Assembly: GCF_042477335.2 (NCBI RefSeq) | Contig: NC_091250.1 | Location: 127,507,384-127,571,383 of the forward strand | DNA from: Ovis canadensis | Taxonomy: Eukaryota; Chordata; Mammalia; Artiodactyla; Bovidae | Direction: 5' to 3' | DNA: 64,000 nucleotides | Shown: piece after piece, positions 32,002 to 42,012 of the stretch | Layout of the letters: every line of letters begins with the position of its first letter | How positions within the stretch are numbered: position 1 is the stretch's first letter | Program-made: the position numbers and the translations under genes | Notes under the pieces: model-generated | The model's database searches: none | Told to the model about the DNA's origin: nothing | What the model saw: only the letters and a program-made list of their open reading frames with translations

Positions 32002-32126
32002 AAAGTGAAATGAAGTGAAGTCACTCAGTCATGTCTGACTGTGACTCCACAGACTGTAGCCTACCAGGCTTCTCCATCCATGGGATTTTCTAGGCAAGAG
32101 TACTGGAGTGGGTTGCCATTTCCCAC
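32002..32126 (-). repeat. Bov-A monomer SINE
   Basis: Only the Bov-A part is present (gaagtcactcagtcatgtct to gtgggttgccatttccc), without the tRNA-like end. Confidence 0.85.
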
Positions 32127-32462
32127 CTATTTCTCACTCTTGAGGTCAAGGAGACCTCTCACACTACATGTGCACAGAAAGGCTCCTCAGAGCTCAGAGA
32201 AGGGAGGGGCACCACACCATAATATGTTCTGTCAACTTCCCAGAAACCCTTGCTGTGGAATCCATCTTGGCTAAGAGATCCACATGCACACGGCTGGGAG
32301 GACCCTGAGTCAGACCAGATATAGACTCGGAGACGGACAAAGCAAGATGACTGGCCAGAGGAAGCCAGGAAGAACTGCCCCCATGTAAGTGATTTAAATT
32401 ACCCCAATTACTCTCTCTGAGCCCAGCCTTGTCTGTGTATCCGCATGTACTTCTCTGCTCCT
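32127..32462. other. Low-copy DNA
   Basis: Nothing recognised. The end supplies the target duplication of the next SINE. Confidence 0.4.
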
Positions 32463-32472
32463 AATAAACACT

Positions 32473-32685
32473 TAGACTTCCCTGTAGCTCAAACGGTAAA
32501 AAATCTGCCTGCCATGCAGGAGACCAGGGTTCGATTCCTGGGTTGGGAAGTTCCTCTGGAGAAGGGAATGGCAATCCACTCCAGTATTCTTGCCTGGAGA
32601 ATTCCATGGACAGAGAAGCCTGGTGGGCCACAGTCCGTGGGGTCACAAAGAGTCAGACACGACTGAGCAACTAACACACACACAA
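32473..32685 (+). repeat. Bov-tA SINE
   Basis: Near-consensus sense copy with a (ca)n tail. The exact 10-bp target duplication is aataaacact (32463-32472 and 32686-32695). Confidence 0.95.
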
Positions 32686-32827
32686 AATAAACACTGCTTG
32701 CTTCACTACTTTCTATTTCTTTGGTGAAATTCCTTTCTCCCAGCAGATGAGCCAGGGCTTTATCCGTAGTCACTGGTCTTCAGGCCTAGTGGACTTGATA
32801 CTCTCACTGCTAAGACCCTGGTGGTGT

Positions 32828-33040
32828 CTTCCCTGGGGCCTCAGGCAGTAAAGTGTCTGCCTACAATGCAGGAGACCTCGGTTCAATCCCTGGGTTGGGA
32901 AGATCTCCTGGAAAAGAAAATGGCAACCCACTCCAGTATTCTTGTCTGGAGAAACCCATGGATGGAGGAGCCTGGTGGGCTACAGTCCATAGGATCGCAG
33001 AGTTGGACACGACTGAGCGACTTCACTTTCTTTCTTTCTT
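32828..33040 (+). repeat. Bov-tA SINE
   Basis: Sense copy with a ctttctttctttcttttc tail in place of the usual cacttcac end. Confidence 0.92.
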
Positions 33041-33564
33041 TTCTTTCTGCTGAGCCCTGGCGTCAGTCTCTGGGTGGGGCCCTGAGACCCTGCTTCAAGC
33101 TGCCACAGGGCGAGACCCCTGAGATCATAGCCCCCCACTCTCCCGTCCACCCTCCCCAGACTCCCCACTTTCCAGCCCTCCAACTCCCACTGTCACTTGA
33201 ACTTCGGGCCCCCATTCTCCACTGGGGGCTTTCCAGGGACTCGGGCAACCCCCAAAGCAACTACGTGAGGCTGAAAAGGAAAAAGGAGTTATTTGGAAGC
33301 AAAGCGAATGAAGCACCTTAGACGTCAAATGCTCACGCTCAGCTTGGCAACTTGCCTTGCTTGAGAAAATGGGACCTGGAATCTTCTAAAGAAAGCCCTG
33401 ACCTCCTAGACAATCACGCCTCGTTTCCACGTCACCTCTTCTAATATTATTTAAAGCTTCCTTCCGCCGGAAATTTCTAGGGCAGAGCACTCCACGGCTT
33501 GTGAGGCGCTGTAGTCCCCCAATCCATGGGTTGTCCTCCCTTGAGTAAAGGACATCAGAAGCCT
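33041..33564. other. GC-rich low-copy DNA, LTR-like right part
   Basis: A GC-rich stretch whose frames have low-complexity proline-rich translations. At 33440-33560 a TATA-like ttatttaaagc is followed by cttgtgaggcgctgtagtcc, which may be the U3/R of an unassigned ERV. I do not call a gene. Confidence 0.3.
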
Positions 33565-33783
33565 TACTAACGTGTTTTTAAATGAATTTTATTAGAGTCT
33601 AGTTTATTTACATTGTTGTGGTGGTTTCAGGTGTGCAGTACAGTGGGTCATGTATATATATATCCACACTTTTTTACATTCTTTTCCCATTTAGGCCATT
33701 ACAGACTAGAGGTCCCTGTGCTATACAGTAGGTCCTGATTAGTTATCTATTTTGTATACAGCAGTGTGTATATGTCAATCCTA
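33565..33783 (-). mobile_element. L1 3'UTR fragment
   Basis: Antisense L1 (gtggtttcaggtgtgcagta, gtgctatacagtaggtcctg, acagcagtgtgtatatgtca). Confidence 0.8.
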
Positions 33784-33784
33784 G

Positions 33785-33950
33785 AGCTTCCCCGGTGGCT
33801 TGGGGGTAAAGAATCTTCCTGCTAGTGCAGGAGATGCAGGTTCAATCCCTGGGTCAGGAAGACCCCCTGGAGAAGGAAATGATAACCCACTCCAAGTATT
33901 CTTGCCTGGGAAATCTCATGGACAGAGGAGCCTGGTGGTCTACATTCCAT
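33785..33950 (+). repeat. Bov-tA SINE, 3'-truncated
   Basis: Sense copy ending at ctggtggtctacattccat, where an antisense BOV-A2 begins. It carries the variant gataacccact. Confidence 0.88.
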
Positions 33951-34231
33951 GCTGCTGCTGCTGCTGCTAAGTCGCGTCAGTTGTGTCCGACTCTGTGCAC
34001 CCACATAGGCGGCAGCCCACCAGGCTCCCCCGTCCCTGGGATTCTCCAGGCAAGAACGTTGGAGTGGGTTGCCATTTCCTTCTCCAAAGCATGAAAGTGA
34101 AAAGTTAAAGTGAAGTCGCTCAGTCATGTCCGACTCTTTGCGACCCCATGGACTGCAGCCTACCAGGCTCCTCCGTCCATGGATTTTCCAGGCAAGAGTA
34201 CTGGAGTGGGGTGCCATTGCCTTCTCCGTTA
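33951..34231 (-). repeat. BOV-A2 dimer SINE
   Basis: Complete antisense dimer: (gct)n tail at 33951-33968, first Bov-A unit with gtgcacccacataggcggca, linker gcatgaaagtgaaaagttaa, second unit to ccattgccttctcc. It abuts a Bov-tA in the opposite orientation. Confidence 0.95.
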
Positions 34232-34359
34232 TTCTCTGGTTTTGATCAAAAAATTGAAAAACACAGAAAAAAGCTAGACAGCTAGACTTACATTCCTGTG
34301 ATGTGGAAATCACCTCATATTTTTATAAACAGCTCTCAAAATTTAGTTTCCTCAAATAG

Positions 34360-34518
34360 ATCCCCTGGAGAAGGAAATGATAACCCACTACTTGTCCTAA
34401 TGCAAACAGATTTGCCCTGATGCCCTCCTCCAGGGGATCTTCCCAAGCCAGGGATCAGACCCACACCTCTTATGTCTTCTGCACTGGCAGCCAGGTTCTC
34501 TACCACTGGGAAGCCCTT
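34360..34518. repeat. Two opposed Bov-tA pieces
   Basis: 34360-34393 is a 30-bp sense piece with the same gataacccact variant as the SINE at 33785. 34417-34518 is an antisense piece covering the tRNA half (ctccaggggatcttcccaag to ccactgggaagcc). The sense scrap looks copied from the nearby SINE. Confidence 0.7.
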
Positions 34519-34549
34519 TCTGTTTTCTAACTGTGGACTAAAAAAAAAT

Positions 34550-34980
34550 GCACAATTTGAGAGCTGTGAGTTAAGTTTTATTTGGGGCAAAATGTGGACT
34601 GCAGCCTGCGAGGAAGCATCTCAGAGAGCTCTGAGAGACTGCTCCAAACAGGCAGTGGGGGAAAGTCAGTATATGAGGTTTTGGTGACGGGGGAGTTCAA
34701 TCCCATGAAGCGCTCGTTTTACAAAAGGCTTTTGTTAGTCGTGAGGGTCTGATGTCACCATGAAGGGACTGAGTGCTTCTCTAGATATGAGGAGATGCAA
34801 GGACTGAGACCATAAAATCTGTTCCTAGAAACATCCAACTATCTAAAGACCTGTCCCACCAGATTCCCTGGAGCACAGGGGGCCTCACTCTACCTGAATT
34901 CCCTCAGGGGGTGTTGAAGGGCCACAGCTATAGCAGCATGGGGCTCAGTCTCCGTAGACACAGATGGTAAATGCCTTTGT
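34550..34980 (-). mobile_element. Class I LTR, antisense
   Basis: gagttaagttttatttgggg (AAATAAA on the minus strand) followed by gagagactgctccaaacagg. Same family as 16977 (+) and 56608 (-), perhaps MER41-related. Confidence 0.6.
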
Positions 34981-35032
34981 TGTTCAGTTGTTGGCAATGC
35001 GCTTGGTCAGTGACAATTTGTAGTTGACATCA

Positions 35033-35100
35033 CTAAGTTCATTTGTACCCCTTCGTTTAGATTCCATATACAAGCGCTATTATATGATATTTGTTAAAGT
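35033..35100 (-). mobile_element. L1 3'UTR scrap
   Basis: agttcatttgtaccccttcg and ttatatgatatttgt match antisense L1 3'UTR, comparable to 53528-53590. Confidence 0.55.
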
Positions 35101-35651
35101 GTATTATTTTTACTATTTGACAAACTCTTTGCCACAAATTTTAGTTAAACATTTGGCTGTCTGAGTGGGTAACCTTAACATAGTCCATTTCCCAGAAACA
35201 CAATTTGGATCCAACCGTTCTTTTATTCACTTTTATTCCACTGTCCCACCATTATCTTCATTACCTCCACCATAGTTTGGCTTCAGGTCAAACAACAGGG
35301 AGGGAACTCAGCTCCACCCTTCAACAGAAAATTGGATAAAGATTTACTGAGCATGGCCTCGCCCTTCAGAACAAGACCCAGTTTCCCCCTCTGTCAGTCT
35401 CTTCTCTCATCAGGAAGCTTCCATAAGTCTCTTATTCTTCTCCATCAGAGGGCAGACAGAATGAAAACCACAATCACAGAAGACTAACCAATCTGTTCAT
35501 ATGGACCAGCTTTGTCTAACTCACTGAAACTATGAGCCAGGCCATGTGGGGCCACCCAAGACAGATGGGTCATGGTGGAAAGTTCTGACAAAACGTGGTC
35601 CACTGGAGAAGGGAATTGCAATCTGCTTCAGTATTCTTGCCTTAGAATCCC

Positions 35652-36095
35652 ATGAACAGTATGAAAAGGCCAAAAGACAGGACACTGAAAGATGAACTCC
35701 CCAGGTCAGTAGGTGCCCAATATGCTGCTGGAGATCAGTGGAAAAATAACTCCAGAAAGAATGAAGGGATGGGGCCAAAGCAAAAACAACACCCAGTCGT
35801 GGATATGACTGGTAATGGAAGTAAAGTCAGATGCTGTAAACAGCAATATTGCATACAAACCTGGAATGTTAGGTCTATGAATCAAGGCAAATTGGAAGTG
35901 GTCAGATGGGAGATGGCAAGAGTAAACATCGACTTTTTAGGAATCAGCGAACTAAAATTGATTGGAATGGGTGAATTTAACTCAGATGAACATTGTATCT
36001 ACTACTGTGGGCAAGAATCCCTTAGAAGAAATGGAGTAGCCATCATAGTCAACAAGAGTCTGAAATGCAGTACTTGGATGCAATCTCAAAAATGA
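35652..36095 (+). pseudogene. BovB ORF2 endonuclease region, broken
   Basis: A 147-codon frame covers the N-terminus and first part of the apurinic-type endonuclease, with TWNVRSMNQGKLEVV (conserved Asn), the DFLGISELK segment (catalytic Glu) and YYCGQESLRRNGVAI. The frame is lost at about 36050, where aacaagagtc is two bases shorter than the usual BovB sequence. After the break the domain continues in another frame until the inner BovB interrupts it at 36267. Confidence 0.8.
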
Positions 36096-36279
36096 CAAAA
36101 TGATCTCTGTTCATTTCCAAGGCAAGCCATTCAATATCATGGTAATCCAAGTCTATGCCCCAACCTGTAACGCTGAAGAGACTGAAGTTGAACGGTTTTA
36201 TGAAGACCTACAAGACCTTTTCGAAATAACAACCAAAAAGATGTCCTTTTCATTATAGGGGGCTGGATAATATGATGCT

Positions 36280-37830
36280 GTGATCACTCACCTAGAGCCA
36301 GACATCCTGGAATGTGAAGTCAAGCGGGCCTTAGAAAGCACCACTACGAACAAAGCTAGTGGAGGTGATGGAATTCCAGTTGAGCTATTTCAAATCCTGA
36401 AACATGATGCTGTGAAAGTGCTGCACTCAATATGCCAGCAAATTTGGAAAACTCAGCAGTGGCCACAGGACTGGAAAAGGTCAGTTTTCATTCCAATCCC
36501 AAAGAAAGGCAATGCCAAAGAATGCTCAAACTGCTACACAATTGCACTCATCTCACATGCTAGTAAAGTAATGCTCAAAATTCTCCAAGCAAGGCTTCAG
36601 CAATATGTGAACCGTGAACTCCCTGATGTTCAAGCTGGTTTTCGAAAAGGCAAAGGAACCAGAGATTAAATTGCCAACACCCGCTGGATCATGGAAAAAG
36701 CAAGAGAGTTCCAGAAAAACATCTATTTCTGCTTCATTGACTATGCCAAAGCCTTTGACTGTGTGGATCACAATAAACTGTGGAAAATTCTGAAAGAGAT
36801 GGGAATACCAGACCACCTGACCTGCCTCTTGAGAAATCTGTATGCAGGTCAGGAAGCAACAGTTAGAACTGGAGATGGAACAACAGACTGGCTCCAAATA
36901 GGAAAAGGAGTCCGTCAAGGCTCTATATTTTCACCATGCTTATTTAACTTCTATGCAGAGTACATCATGAGAAACGCTGAGCTGGAAGAAACACAAGCTG
37001 GAACCAAGATTGCCGGGAGAAATATCAATCACCTCAGATATGCAGATGACACCACCCTTATGGCAGAAAGTGAAGAGGAACTCAAAAGCCTCTTGATGAA
37101 AGTGAAAGAGGAGAGTGAAAAAGTTGGCTTAAAGCTCAACATTCAGAAAACGAAGATCATGGCATCTGGTCTCATCACTTCATGGGAAATAGATGGGGAA
37201 ACAGTGGAAACAGTGTCAGACTTTATTTTTTGGGGCTCCAAAATCACTGCAGATGGTGATTGCAGCCATGAATTTAAAAGACGCTTACTCCTTGGAAGAA
37301 AAGTTATGACCAACCTAGATAGCATATTCAAAAGCAGAGAAACTACTTTGCTGACTAAGGTCTGTCTAGTCAAGGCTATGGTTTTTCCAGTGGTCATGTA
37401 TGGATGTGAGAGTTGGACTGTGAAGAAGGCTGAGCACCGAAGAATTGATGCTTTTGAACTGTGGTGTTGGAGAAGACTCTTGAGAGTCCCTTGGACTGCA
37501 AGGAGATTCAACCAGTCCATTCTGAAGGAGATCAGCCCTGGGATTTCTTTGGAAGGAAAGATGCTAAAGCTGAAATTCCAGTACTTTGGCCACCTTATGC
37601 AAAGAAGTGATTCATTGGAAAAGACTCTGATGGTGGGTGGGATTGGGGGCAGGAAGAGAAGGGAACGACAGAGGAGGAGAAGGGGACGACAGAGGAGGAG
37701 ATGGCTGGATGGCATCACTGACTCGATGGACATGAGTCTGAGTGAACTCTGGGAGTTGGTGATGGATAGGAAGGCCTGGCGTGCTGCGATTCATGGGGTC
37801 GCAAAGAGTCGGACACGACTGAGCGACTGA
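36280..37830 (+). pseudogene. BovB reverse-transcriptase frame with a single stop
   Basis: The frame from 36280 to 37830 (about 517 codons) is open except for TAA at 36667-36669, where BovB normally has CAA (a C-to-T change). It holds the reverse-transcriptase fingers and palm ([35 protein letters not shown], the catalytic YADD in [11 protein letters not shown]) and the C-terminal region ([20 protein letters not shown]) up to the natural end. The endonuclease is missing. A 21-bp tandem duplication adds seven residues near the end. It is among the least decayed BovB copies here, but cannot act without its 5' half. Confidence 0.85.
37655..37702 (+). repeat. 21-bp tandem duplication in the BovB ORF
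   Basis: The stretch gggaacgacagaggaggaga is followed at once by ggggacgacagaggaggaga. It is in frame and lengthens an Arg-rich segment ([16 protein letters not shown]). Confidence 0.85.
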
Positions 37831-38434
37831 ACTGAACTGAACTGAATTGGAATGAAAAAGTAGGAAGTCAAGAGATACTCGGAGTAACAGGCAAATTTGG
37901 CCTTGGAATACAAAATGAAGCAAGGCAAAGAGTAACAGAGTTTTGCCAAGAGAACACACTGGTCATAGCAAACATTCTCTTCCAATCATAAGAGAAGACT
38001 CTACACATGGACATCATCAGATGGTCAATACCGAAATCAGATTGATTATATTCTTTGCAGCCAAAGATGGAGAAGCTCTATACAGCCAGCAAAAACAAGA
38101 CCAGGAGCTGACTATGGCTTAGGTCATGAGCTCCATTTTGTCAAATTCAGACTTAAATTGAAGAAAGTAGGGAAAACCACTGGACCATTCAGGTATGAGC
38201 TAAATCAAATCCCTTATGACTATACAATGGAAGTGAAAAATAGATTCAATGGACTATATCTGATAGACAGAGTGTCTGATGAACTATGGACTGAGATTCA
38301 TGACATTGTACAAGAGATAGGGATGAAGACTATCCCCAAGAAAAAGAAATACAAAAACCCAAAATAGCTGTCTGAGGAGGCCTTACAAATAGCTGTGAAA
38401 AGAAGAGAAGCCAAAAACAAAGGAGAAAAGGAAA

Positions 38435-38934
38435 TGTTAGGTAGTTAGAATAGGGAAAAGCAGTCCAAAATGGCAGTGGCTAAAAGACAAGGAAGGGAAA
38501 AGCCTGGAAAAATAGAACAAAGGAAGGTCAAAGAAAGGTCTGAGGACCTGAGTGAGGACTTCAGGTAGAACAGCACTCCTGACTGAGCCCAAGTTGCATA
38601 GGGCAGGCCCAGGGGGAAGAAAACATATAAAAGGAGGAGCCAAGCGCTCTCTCTCTCCTGCGTGCCTATGCTCTTTTTCTCTCTCTCTCTATCGCCCCCC
38701 ACCCCCACCCCACCCCGGCGTGCTGGCTCATTCCTCCACTCTCTTCTCTTCTTCGAGGGTGGATTCTCCTGCTATCTTCTGAATAAAATAGAGCTGTAAC
38801 ACTGATTTGTCTAAGAGCTATGACACGGTTTATTCAAGACCAGGGAGCTGTGATGCGCCAAGGGCTTTAATGTCCATCGCTCCAAATCATTGCTGTGATG
38901 AGACAAGAGCCCAGAAGCATACACTCGTCTGACA
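38435..38934 (+). mobile_element. Solo LTR of a class I ERV
   Basis: A 500-bp block with tgttag...ctgaca ends is flanked by the 4-bp duplication gaaa (38431-38434 and 38935-38938), as gammaretrovirus-like integration produces. U3 has a TATA box (tataaaa, 38626-38632). The poly(A) signal AATAAA is at 38782-38787, which puts R at roughly 38655-38805, and a pyrimidine-rich stretch lies in R. No internal viral sequence remains. It interrupts the outer BovB linker region. Confidence 0.88.
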
Positions 38935-39004
38935 GAAAGATATACCCATATGAATGCAGCATTCCAAAGAATAGCAAGGAGAGATAAGAAAGCTTTCCTC
39001 AAAA

Positions 39005-39687
39005 TTGCAAATAGAGGAAAACAATAGAATGAGAAAGACTAGAGATCTCTTCAAGAAGATTAGAGACACCAAGGGAACATTTCATGCAAATATGGACTCA
39101 ATAAAGGACAGAAATGGTATGGACCTAACAGAAGCAGAAGATATTAAGAAGAGGTGGCAAGAATACACAGAAGAACTGTACAAAAGAGACCTTCACGACC
39201 CAGATAATCACAATGGTGTGATCACTCACCTAGAACCAGACATCCTGGAATGTGAAGTCAAGTGGGCCTTAGAAAGCATCACTACGAACAAAGCTAGTGG
39301 AGGTGATGGAATTCCAGGTGAGCTATTTCAAATCCTGAAAGATGATGCTGTGAAAGTGCTGCACTCAATATGCCAGCAAATTTGGAAAACTCAGCAGTGG
39401 CCACAGGACTGGAAAAGGTCAGTTTTCATTCCAATCCCTAAGAAAGACAATGCCAAAGAATGCTCAAACTACCGCACAATTGCACTCATCTCACAACTAG
39501 CAAAGTAATGCTCAAAATTCTCCAAGCAAGGCTTCAGCAATATGTGAACCGTGAACTTCCAGATGTTCAAGCTGGTTTTCGAAAAGGCAGAGGAACCAGA
39601 GATCAAATTGCCAACATCCATTGGATCATTGAAAAAGCAAGAAAGTTCCAGAAAAACATCTACTTTTGCTTTGTTGACTATGCTTAA
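39005..39687 (+). pseudogene. Outer BovB reverse-transcriptase region, broken
   Basis: A 167-codon frame (39005-39508) with GTFHANMDSIKDRNGMDLT, ITTNKASGGDGIP and FIPIPKKDNAKECSNYRTI is followed by a frame change at about 39495 (cacaactagcaaag, shorter than usual). A further piece to 39687 holds VQAGFRKGRGTRDQIANIHW. After that the YADD region survives ([10 protein letters not shown], near 39965) but with more shifts. Confidence 0.8.
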
Positions 39688-40761
39688 AGCCTTTGACTTG
39701 TGGATCATAACAAACTGTGGAAAATTCTGAAAGAGACGGGAATACCAGACCACCTGACCTGCTTCCTGGAAATCTGTATGCAGGTTGAGAAGCAATAGTT
39801 AGAACTGGACATGAAACAACAGACTGGTTCCAAATGGGGAAAGGAGTATGTCAAGGCTGTATATTATCACCCTGCTTATTCAACTTATATGCAGAGTACA
39901 TCATGAGAAATGCTGGGCTGGATGAAGCATAAGCTGTAATTAAGTTTGCTGTGAGAAATATCAATAACCTTAGATATGCAGATGACACTACCATTATGGC
40001 AGAAAGTAAAGAAGAACTAAAGAGCCTCTTGATGAAAATGAAAGAGGAGAGTGAAAAAGTTGGCCTAAAATTCAACATTCAGAAATCTAAGATCATGGCA
40101 TCTGGTCCCATCACTTCATGGGAAATAGATGGGTAAACAGTGGAAACAGTGTCAGACTTTATTTTGGGGACCCCAAAATCACTGCAGGTGGTGATTGCAG
40201 CCATGAAATTAAAAGACGCTTACGCCTTGGAAGAAAAGCTATGACCAAACTAGACAGCATATTCAAAAGCAGAGACATTCCTTTGCCAACAAAGGTCCAT
40301 CTAGCCAAAGCTATGGCTTTTCCAGTGGTCATGTATGGATGTGAGAGTTGGACTGTGAAGAAGGCTGAGCACTGAAGAATTGATGCTTTTGAAGTGTGGT
40401 GTTGGAGAAGACTCTTGAGAGTCCCTTGGACTGCAAGGAGATCCAACCAGTCCATTCTGAAGGAGATCAGCCCTGGGATTTCTTTGGAAGGAATGATGCT
40501 AAAGCTGAAACTCCAATACTTTGGCCACCTCTTGCGAAGAGCTGACTAGTTTGAAAAGACTCTGATGCTGGGAAAGATTGAAGGCAGGAAGAGAAGGGGA
40601 TGAGAGAGGATGAGATGGTTGGTGGCATCACCGACTTGGTGGACATGAGTTTGAGCAAGCTCCAGGATTTGGTGATGTACAGGGAGGCCTGGCGTGCTGC
40701 AGTCCATAGGGTTGCAAAGAGTCGGACACGACTGAGCTACTGAACTGAACTGTTCTTTTAT

Positions 40762-41395
40762 AAATCAGTGACTTTTGTATCATCATATCTGTCTCATGTA
40801 CCTGTCCAAAATTTTAGAATGAAAGCTGTAAGATCTCTATGTCTGTCTTTGCTTAAGGATGTCTTTGAATGTATGTTGGAAATGCATGGGTTTTTTGTTA
40901 CCTCCAGATGATGTTGCTGCTTCTTTAATGTTTTGTTTTCTAGATTTAAAGAAACATTTTTTCTTTTCTCTTAAACTGGTGGTGATTTTCCACCCACTGA
41001 CCTCTGCTTTATGCCTTGACTCTAAGTGTCAGCTCTATACCAAGGTCTCTTTTCCCCCTATTATAACAGTTCCTGATTAAAATTTGCCATCACCATTTTA
41101 ACTTCTGTTACATTAACTTGGTAAATTGTATCTTTGTAAAAAAAACCAGAAAGTAGAAGAGGGGTTGCCAGGAGTTAGGGGGAGGGAAAAAAACAGCAAG
41201 AGGTTGGTAAAAAGGGCACAGATTTTCAGTTTTGAAAGGACTACAGTCTGAGGTGTCTATAGCTGAGAACACTATATTTGAGTAATCAAAATTTACTAAG
41301 AGAGTAGAACTTTAATGTTCTCACTAAGGAAAAAAAGGTAAATTTGTGAGGTAATTGTATGCTAATTAACACACACAGTGAGGGGAATCCCTTTA
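40762..41395. other. Low-copy DNA
   Basis: AT-rich stretch after the BovB. Nothing recognised apart from a possible L1-like scrap at 41150-41200 (agaggggttgccaggagtta). Confidence 0.4.
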
Positions 41396-41405
41396 CAATG
41401 CATAG

Positions 41406-41586
41406 AAGTGAAGTCGCTCAGTCATGCTGACTCTTTGTGACCCCATGGACTGTAGGCCAACAGGCTCTTCCATCCATGGGACAAGAATAGTGGAGTGGGC
41501 TGCCATTTCCTTCTCCAGGGATTGAACCCAGGTCTCTTGCAATTGTAGGCAGACACATTGCCGTCTGAGCCACCAGGGAAATTGCT
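41406..41586 (-). repeat. Bov-tA SINE, internally deleted
   Basis: An antisense copy is flanked by an exact 10-bp duplication caatgcatag (41396-41405 and 41587-41596). It lacks parts of the body (catgggacaagaatag in place of the usual ttctccaggcaagaata). Confidence 0.92.
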
Positions 41587-41596
41587 CAATGCATAG

Positions 41597-41802
41597 TAGT
41601 GAAGTCGCTCAGTCGTGTTCGACTCTTTGCGACCCCGTGGACTGTAGCCTACAATGCTCCGCCGTCCATGAGATTTTCCAGGCAAGAGTACTGGAGTGGG
41701 TTGCCATTTCCTTCTCCAGAGGCTCTTCCCAACCCAGGGATCGAACCTGGGTCTCCCGCATCGTAGGCAGATGCTTTACCATCTGAGCCACCAGGGAAAT
41801 CA
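41597..41802 (-). repeat. Bov-tA SINE, directly adjoining
   Basis: Complete near-consensus antisense copy starting at the right target duplication of the previous SINE. Both copies begin with the same junction (gtagtgaagtcgctcagtc here, gaagtgaagtcgctcagtc there). Confidence 0.94.
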
Positions 41803-42012
41803 TAAGTATACCAAATTATCAGGTATATCAAATAATCACTTTAAATAAGCAATGATCTGTCAATTATGCCTTAATATAGCTAAAAACAAAACACAGGAGA
41901 ATCTTGCCAATGGAGAAGTCACTGACTCATGTCTGTACACCAAGCCTTGCCCTTGTTTACTGTGTTTTCCCTGGCAATCTCCCAGAACTATCTCCTCCAC
42001 ACCTTTCCCTGT

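Larger units (their letters stand above)
36266..37846 (+). mobile_element. Inner BovB LINE inserted in a BovB
   Basis: A 1.58-kb 5'-truncated copy starts just before the reverse transcriptase (gataatatgatgctgtg) and ends in actgaactgaactgaa. The host resumes at 37847 with ttggaatgaaaaagtagg, the sequence that follows gggctgga in an intact BovB. The repeat at the junction is only about 5 bp (ctgga/ttgga). Confidence 0.9.
35227..40751 (+). mobile_element. Near full-length BovB LINE carrying two insertions
   Basis: The exact 10-bp repeat gttcttttat at 35217-35226 and 40752-40761 defines the element. Its parts are 35227-36267 (5' region and start of the APE-type endonuclease), about 37852-38434 (rest of endonuclease and linker) and about 38939-40751 (reverse transcriptase to the tail). 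Without inserts it is about 3.4 kb, the expected length for BovB. It is interrupted by another BovB (36266-37846) and a solo LTR (38435-38934). Several stops and shifts break the ORF, so it is dead. Confidence 0.92.

Noticed and set aside
33060-33330. GC-rich coding exon
   Set aside because: Three overlapping frames are open only because of base composition. The translations are proline-rich low complexity with no domain or convincing splice pair.
35652-40137. Active autonomous BovB
   Set aside because: The outer element has frameshifts and two large insertions, and the inner one lacks its endonuclease and has a stop. Neither can act alone.
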